A stretch of 64,000 bases of DNA. Origin: Coenobita brevimanus (taxonomy: Eukaryota; Arthropoda; Malacostraca; Decapoda; Coenobitidae). How positions within the stretch are numbered: position 1 is the stretch's first letter; every line of letters begins with the position of its first letter. The notes under the pieces are model-generated. The model was not told the DNA's origin, did not search any database, and saw only the letters and a list, made by a program, of their open reading frames with translations. The stretch is taken from the NCBI GenBank assembly GCA_032717465.1, contig CM064658.1, forward strand, positions 9,761,635 through 9,825,634. The letters run 5' to 3'. Positions 57,868 to 64,000 of the stretch are shown here, piece after piece. Both the position numbers and the translations under genes were made by a program.

Positions 57868-58187
57868 CACTATGGTCGTTCCATTCTAAAGTGGCGGTTT
57901 GGGTGGGGCACGAACCTCTGTACATACTCGCGATGCCTCTCTCTCTCTCTCTCTCTCTCTCTCCTGGGGGGATGTGCATCACCCTAGGGAATTTTGTTTC
58001 TTTTATGTCTTAAAAACTTGTGCTTTCATTTCTTTATTTTGTTTTTTATTATATTATTGTTTTACATATGGCGCCAGACGACCTCGGTGTTACGGCGCCT
58101 TTTCATTCAATCATTCTCGCCCTCCTTCCTTCCCTCCCTTCATCTTTCCCTCAGCTTGACATGCACTCAACACTGCCCCTTGCCTGC

Positions 58188-58231
<44 letters not shown>

Positions 58232-59103
58232 TGGGGAGATGTGCGTCACCCTGGGGAATTTTGTTTCTTTTATGAGTGACTTATAAACTTGTGCTTTCAT
58301 TTCTTTATTTTGTTTTTATTATATCTAATTATGTTTAAAAATATTATTGTTTTACATATGGCGCCAGATGACCTCGTTGTTGTGGCGCCATGATTTGTTT
58401 TCATTCAATCACTCTCTCCCTCCTTCGTTCCCTCCCTTCCTCCATCTCTCACTCAGCTGCACTCAACACTGCCCCTGGTCTGCCTCCCGCCCCCCTCTCT
58501 CTCGTCTGTGGTATTTTAGGATACATTTTGGTCATTTTCTTTTACGTTATAATGTACATATTGTAAATTAGACTTTATTTCCACACCACCCAGGAGATTA
58601 AAGTCTTGGCGCGTTTTTTTTGAGAGGTGTCCCCAAACAGGCCTATTCCTCTATCCCTCACAGATGCCCAGGTCGGACTGGGTGTGTGTGAGTGTTGCCG
58701 CTCACGAGGGTTTCATGTATATATATTTTTTTTTACTAAGAAAGTGGCATATTTTTGCTTATATTCCTGCACATTATCTCATAATCATATTTGTGACATT
58801 ATTACCAACCCCAGAAATACGGTAACAGCCAATAAAAGTGACTACTTTTTTTTAAGCAACACTGTAAAATAATTATGCCACGTTTCTGTATTGCCGTATA
58901 AATATTTCACGCATATTCAGTTTACTGTTCTTTCTTATATTATAATACACACGTTACCATTATATTTTTATGTGTTTAACTTATTGTGATGCCTATTACA
59001 TATATCAGAGCCGTTCACATAGCGGGTATGGAACACGTGGCAACACTGTACAGAGGTTCGTGCCCCACCCAAACCGCCACTTAAGATTGGTACCACCATA
59101 GTG
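57868..59103. mobile_element. DNA-transposon-like element with ~55-bp terminal inverted repeats
   Basis: The left end CACTATGGTCGTTCCATTCT, then AAGTGGCGGTTTGGGTGGGG and CACGAACCTCTGTACA (57868-57924), is matched in reverse complement by 59047-59103, with the inner 30 bases identical. The interior has no transposase but holds a roughly 280-bp direct duplication (57933-58195 and 58196-58505): both halves carry a CT microsatellite, a GGGGAATTTTGTTTCTTTTA-type word and ACATATGGCGCCAGA. A CACTA start recalls the CACTA superfamily, but no matching target duplication was found. Confidence 0.8.
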
Positions 59104-59774
59104 CGTGTTTCAGATGGTTTGATTTTCCCGCTGTGTATTCGTCAAGCTTTGGGGAATATTGTTGTGTCTCCCTTTACAGTACACCCTCCCAAATTTACGG
59201 GTTTGTGACCTTTGGTTCCTTCTTCCATGCATAAAGGAAAAAAAAAAAACTGACTAAGGGCGCGTCCACACTCTCTCGAAACATGTGACCGATAGGATGA
59301 ACCGAAGCACCGGGTTTCGGCCGCTTCATTAAGGGAGTATGAACCTTGAACGGAACCCCTGCCTAATTTCCACACGTCGATCACATGTTTAGAGTCGTAT
59401 TCTAAGTCACACTGGGGGCTTCGTATCACCTTTTCCTAAGCGATTTACTTTGCATATTACACCAGTCTCCTCGGTGCTGTTTACATTGTTTTTATGTCGA
59501 CAAACTTCCCATCATTCGCAAACAAGACGATGCTGAGGCATAAGGTGCAGAAAAATTCTCTGAGTAAAAGGTCCAGAACTAATCACTGAGTTAAAGGTGC
59601 TACGGGGCCTGCAATGCCACGTAGAAGACAGCCCTGACATATGGATTTTTTTTTTTACTTTGACCCCCCAAAAAAAAAAAAAAAAAAATCCTGGATCCGC
59701 CACTGTCCGGCAGGTAATATGAAGCTTATGTATTAAGAAATATTATATATACAAAACACACAGATGACTGGGCC
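59104..59774. other. Intron with MITE-beta left end and a CAGTGGCGGATCC terminus
   Basis: GGGCGCGTCCACACTCTC near 59258 resembles the end of the element at 46735. GGATCCGCCACTG at about 59692-59704, next to long C and A runs, resembles a DNA-transposon terminus in reverse. Neither could be paired. Confidence 0.4.
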
Positions 59775-59885
59775 TGTGAGGTAGAGGATTCCAGGGGCTT
59801 GAATGGTGAGTGTTGAGTGAGTGGGCCATTTCACGGGGCATGCTGTTGGTAGTTCTCTCTCTGTGACCCGTTTTCTGTTGTAGTG
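59775..59885 (+). mobile_element. LINE B 3' UTR scrap
   Basis: GGATTCCAGGGGCTTGAATG, then GTGAGTGGGCCATT, parallels the LINE B tail at 4684-4730 (GGATTCCGGGGGCTTGAATG). Confidence 0.6.
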
Positions 59886-59962
59886 CTCTCTGTGCTTCAC
59901 TTCATCCTTAGGTGGATAGATGTTCAGAATGTTGATGATCACTATGGTAATTACTGCGAAGA

Positions 59963-59965
<3 letters not shown>

Positions 59966-60002
<37 letters not shown>

Positions 60003-60140
60003 TGCCTCGTCGTCGTCTTCGTCGTCGCTGTTGTCGTTATTGTCTTGTTGTTGTTGTTGTTGTTAATGTTTATGATGATGATGATTACTATTGTTATTAC
60101 TGTTGTTGTTGTTGTCGTCGTCGTTGTTGTACTATTTCTA
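59966..60140. repeat. Trinucleotide tract (ATT, GTC/GTT)
   Basis: (ATT)n at 59966-60000 followed by (CGT/TGT/GTC)n mixtures to 60130. It lies about 170 bp before the last recognised exon. Confidence 0.95.
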
Positions 60141-60305
60141 TCATCACTGTATTACTCTCTCGTGGATTCAAATAATTCGCATGAAGCACTGCCGTCCACG
60201 ACCTAAATAATCCATCACTATATCATCCTTAGTCATCATAGTCTCGAAAGGAGTAATATGGACCTGACTATTGCTTGTTCATCTTTATACAGATATTTAT
60301 TGCAG

Positions 60306-60468
60306 GTAATATTCTGATCAACGCTGGTCCCACACACGACGGCCGTATTCCCGCCATCATGGAGGAGCGGCTGAGACAACTTGGGTGGTGGCTGGGGGTG
60401 AACGGCCAGGCGGTGTATGAGTCGAAGCCGTGGACGCACCAGAATGATTCCCTCACGCCAGGTGTATG
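60306..60468 (+). CDS. Alpha-L-fucosidase exon (barrel end, start of C-terminal domain)
   Basis: Acceptor TTATTGCAG, in phase with the previous exon (G|GT). It encodes [40 protein letters not shown] and [14 protein letters not shown]. GNxLxNxGPTxDGxI...RLxxxGxWLxxNGxAxYxSxPW is the conserved end of the GH29 catalytic domain. The 3' boundary is uncertain: I place the donor at GTATG|GTACGT (60469); an earlier one at CCAG|GTGTAT (60462) is possible. The frame stays open to 60640 without family resemblance. The C-terminal beta-sandwich exon(s) were not found before the window ends, so the gene is incomplete here. Confidence 0.92.
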
Positions 60469-60663
60469 GTACGTGCACCACATGTATGGACTCTATCGGC
60501 AATATATGTGTACTACGCGTGTGTCTGCCATAATGTATACAGGTAAGGAGCTGCCAGGTGACCAGATCATAAAGCGAGACTGCAGTGTCCTGGTGCTCTT
60601 GACACATCCTCCTCTAAAGGTTCACTCAAAGACAAGGTAAAAATTATGTCACATAATGAGTGA

Positions 60664-61435
60664 TTTTTATTTTATGCGAGAAAGAAGGAATCAAAGGGAA
60701 AAAGTTCGCACAGTTTTTCTTGCCAAGAGAAAAACAAAAGAAATGAAAGCCAAATAACAAATCCAATCACTTCGAGACTTCTTGACAAACTCAGGATCAT
60801 AGGCAGAGGGAAATGCAGTCCGAGGAAGACAGTTCCAGAGTTGACCTGTAGCATATATGAATGACTAAGAGTAACAGTTAACTCTTGCATTATAGTGTCG
60901 GACAGAGAAAGGATGGGAATGTACTGCCAGACAGGTGCCTACGCGTTGGCCGTGATGGAGGCATACAGGCAGAAGTTCAGACAAAACAACGACCAGCGAC
61001 ATAGGGATACATACCAATGCAACACATCGAAATGAGAGAGAAGTTGAAGAGAGTCGATGAGAGGAGGAGAGTTAATGAGGCGAAAAGCCTTTGGCTCCAC
61101 TGTGTTTAGAAAAGCTGTATGTGGGGAACCCCCCCCCAAATATGGGAGTCGTTCTCCACACAGGAGGAAATAAAGCCCCAACACGATGTTAACAGCGGCG
61201 CAGGGGTAAACAAAACACACAGTCGGCTTAGCACATCCAGTCTTGGAAGTAGATTTTGTGGGGCAGATAATATGATCTTTCCGTCATAGGTTCCTAGAGA
61301 AAGAAACTTCAAGGATTTTGAGAGATGATGAATGTCTATGTTTGTTGCTAAATATTATGGAATATTCTTGGGGAAGGTTATGACGAGTAAAAAATTGTAG
61401 GAACCGTTTTTGATGCACTAAAAAAATTGTAGGCA
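60664..61435 (-). mobile_element. LINE A 3' end
   Basis: It begins TTTTATTTTATGCGAGAAAG (3' tail in reverse), like ATGAGAGGAAGAAGG after the poly-T at 15686. The minus strand then carries the LINE A C-terminal words (KAFRLINSPPL, a SCVENDSHIWGG block). 5'-truncated at about 61435, where LINE B begins on the other strand. Confidence 0.8.
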
Positions 61436-61446
61436 TTGGTCCTGAG

Positions 61447-64000
61447 GATGACATAATGGGTTGTAATGGGGTACCGGGAGAAAATGATAATGGGAAGAGA
61501 CTAAAGGATATGTGTCAGGAGAGGAGGTTGTGCATTTGTAACTCGTATTTCAAACACAGAGATGCACATAAATATACATGGTATAGAGGGAACGGGGATC
61601 GTGCTGAAAGAAGCCTGATTGATTACGTGCTCTTAGAGAGGTAGATGCTGGGAATGGTGGCTGATACGAGAGCCGTGAGAAGACGATCTGGATGTCTGTC
61701 AGATCATATGACTGTGGTATGCAAGATCAAGCCGAGAGGAGTGAGGTGGACCAGGAGAGAGAGTAGTAGTCAGGGAGAAAGACTGAAAGTTGAGAAGCTG
61801 AGGATCAAAGAAATGGCAGATGATTACGAGACCAAAGTAGAGGAGGAGTTAGAATCAGTGAACTGGAATGAAATGGATCTGGACAGCCTGTGGAATGCAT
61901 ATAGGGATTGCTTAGTCAGGAATACTAAAGCAGTGTGTGGTGTGGCAAGAGTAACAACAAAGATGAAAGGTACGGCATGGTGGGATGAGGAGGTTAAGAG
62001 AGCGGTGGAGGAAAAGAGGAAGAAGTGGCTAAAGTGGTTACAGGATAGGGGTTCAGTTGAAATAAGAACTGAAAATATTGAGAGCAAGAAGCACGTAAAG
62101 AGACTAGTGAAGAGGAAAAAGAAGGAGCTAAATGATGATCTAGGAAGAAAAATGAACGTGAACTACTCCGAAAACAGGAAGTTATTCTGGAAAGAGGTGC
62201 GGAAATGTAGAAGTGAAAGCAGAAAGAAATGTGACGATGTGAAGGATGTAGGTGGTAGATTATTAACCCATGGTGATGAAGTCAGGACCAGATGGAAAGA
62301 ATATTTTGAAAGTCTGATGAATGGGGATAGAGAGAGCAGAGCGGCTGTAAACATGATTGGTTTTGGGGGTGTGCAGAGGAGGAATGCAGTGCCAGGAGGC
62401 GTGACACTCGCACAGGTGAAGAGCGCTGTGAAGCGGCTGAAAAATGAGAAAGCAACTGGGGTTGTGGAGGTGTATGCAGAAATGATTAAGTGTAGTGGAA
62501 AGAGTGGAATGAAGTGGTTGTTGGAGATATGTAAGAAGGCATGGATGAATGAAACTGTGCCTGCAGAGTAGAAAAAGGCTGTGATTGTACCCCTGTACAA
62601 AAATAAAGGTGAGCGAAGTGAATACAAGAATTATCGTGGCATAAGTTTATTAAGTGTGGTAGGGAAGGTATATGGAAGAATTATTATAGAGAAAGTATGA
62701 GAGATATCAGAAGTCCTAATGAGTGACGAACAGGGTGACTTTAGGAGTGGCAGAGGATGTGTGGATCAAATATTTGCAGTGAGACAGATAGCAGAGAAGG
62801 TTTGTGAGAAGGGCCATAAGGTGTTTATGGCATTCATGGATCTGGAAAAAGCATACGACAAAGTGGACAGGGAAGGATTGTGGAAAGTTTGGCGCATATA
62901 CGGTGTAGATGGTAAGCTGCTAGGTGCTGTCAAGAGTTTTTATGATGGTAGTGACGCATGTGTAAGGGTTAATGGGCATCTATGTGAATGGTTCACGATC
63001 GGTGTGGGCGTGCGACAAGGTTGTGTGATGTCCCCATGGTTGTTCAATATATATATTGATGGGATGATGAGAGAAGTAAAAACACGAGTAATGGAGAGAG
63101 GGATGGCGTTGGTAATGAATGGTGATGGATGGAATATCTCAAATTTGTTGTATGCTGATGATGCAGAACTGCTTGCAAGTACTGGACAAGAACTTGGTAG
63201 ACTAGTGCAGAGTTTTGCTTATGTGTGTGAGCTTCGTGCCTTGAGAGTAAATGTAGAAAAGAGTAAAGTGATGGTTATTGAGAGAAAAGGTGACGTTACA
63301 GTGAATGGAGAAAGACTGGAATTGGTGAGAGAGTTCAAATACGTGGGTACAGTGATAGAAAAGAGAGGAAAATGTGCAAAAGAAGTTGAAAGTAGAGTGA
63401 CACAAGGAAGAAAAGTAGCTGGTGCAATGAAGGCCTTGATAAGAAACAGAGGCTTGAGTGTTGCAGCTGCACGAGGCTTACATGAAAAAGTGTTAGTGCC
63501 AACTTTAACATATGGGTGTGAGGCTATGGTGTGGCATGAAAATGAAAGTCAAGAGTAAAAGCAGTGGAGACGGGACTGCTGAGGAATGTATGTGGAGTAC
63601 AGAGGGTGGATAGGAGTGAGGAAGTCGGTGGACACCAGAATCGAAGAGAGTGTACTGAGATAGTATGGTCACGTGGAGAGAATGGATAACAATAGAGTGG
63701 TGAAAAAGGTATATCTGAGCTAATTTGAAGGAGGGAGGAGGCGAGGTAGGCCAAGGAGAAGGTTGAGGGTTATGGTGGATGAGTGTGTGAGGAAGAGAGG
63801 TTTGGAAGTCAGTGAGGCTAGGGAACTGACAAATGATTGAGCTGGCTGGATGAATGTTGTGAGGAGAAGTGCATGATCAGGGATTTGACACCCCTTTTAA
63901 CGTGACAACGTCCGGATTGACTCAGTCGGATACGTTTATGTGAAGTCACAGAACGTGGTGAATGATTTTGGCGTATCCGATAGAGCCAGGATTCCGGGGG
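61447..64000 (+). mobile_element. LINE B, youngest copy, endonuclease end to 3' UTR
   Basis: A single frame runs from 61456 to 63558 with only three stops (TAG 61642, TAG 62569, TGA 62698), then a frameshift near 63550. In order: the end of an endonuclease domain (TWYRGNGDRAERSLIDYVLL, CLSDHMTV), a linker, and reverse transcriptase with EKATGVVEVYAEMIK, FMDLEKAYDKVDREGLW (about 62835), GVGVRQGCVMSPWLFNIYID (63001-63060) and LLYADDAELL (63145-63174; YADD intact). A C-terminal region with GHVERM/RRGRPRR words and the 3' UTR reach the window end. It is 5'-truncated at about 61447. Clade (RTE- or CR1-like) not determined. Confidence 0.88.

Noticed and set aside
60469..60640. Extension of the last fucosidase exon to 60640
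   Set aside because: The open frame after VW has no resemblance to GH29 C-terminal sequence and a good donor (GTACGT) precedes it.

Overview
This is a repeat-rich stretch of an animal genome. Long introns with GT-AG junctions, very dense CA/TG, GA and TA microsatellites, tRNA-derived SINEs, several non-LTR retrotransposon families and mariner/Tc1/hAT/piggyBac-type debris point to an arthropod, most likely a decapod crustacean; that placement is an inference. Almost all long open frames are microsatellite or transposon artefacts.

Two host genes can be supported. (1) An alpha-L-fucosidase (GH29) gene on the + strand. Six exons (41098-41256, 41636-41884, 43988-44151, 48903-49104, 52899-53039, 60306-60468) join with consistent phases and carry the conserved N-terminal segment, the HHEGF motif, the WSDG nucleophile motif and the HKWE segment. 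Two candidate upstream exons (30139-30175, 31197-31277) would add a signal peptide. The C-terminal exon(s) lie beyond the window or were not recognised. (2) A small GPI-anchor-type Ly6/three-finger protein on the - strand: signal-peptide exon 12215-12263, cysteine exon 9400-9509, last exon 8033-8223. One internal exon is not identified. A third locus (385-2067) is an intronless frame with two hydrophobic segments, an acidic repeat and a degenerate kinase-like domain, broken by three in-frame stops.

Layout. 0-8 kb: broken kinase-like locus, LINE B 3' end, hAT transposase relic, inverted repeat, LINE A copy. 8-12.8 kb: Ly6 gene with a splice-donor-like minisatellite. 13-19 kb: dispersed hairpin repeat, MITEs, and a 22-bp minisatellite split by a 2.8-kb LINE A. 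19-22 kb: mariner relic with a TTAA-flanked MITE inside it, then a tRNA-SINE with a perfect 11-bp target duplication. 22-30 kb: microsatellites and old repeats. 30-60.5 kb: fucosidase gene, its introns loaded with LINE A, LINE B/D, SINE, Tc1, MITEs and tandem arrays. 60.6-64 kb: a LINE A 3' end and a fairly young LINE B.

The most unusual theme is tandem amplification of exon-intron boundaries. Decayed copies of the fucosidase 43988 acceptor and exon start lie upstream of it, decayed copies of the 49104 exon end and donor lie downstream of it, and a roughly 31-bp minisatellite next to the Ly6 first exon carries donor consensus motifs on both strands. The exon at 52899 is also preceded by about 430 nt of TG repeat with no AG and a branch-point-like motif at its far end. 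All similarity statements come from reading the sequence by eye; no alignments or searches were run.
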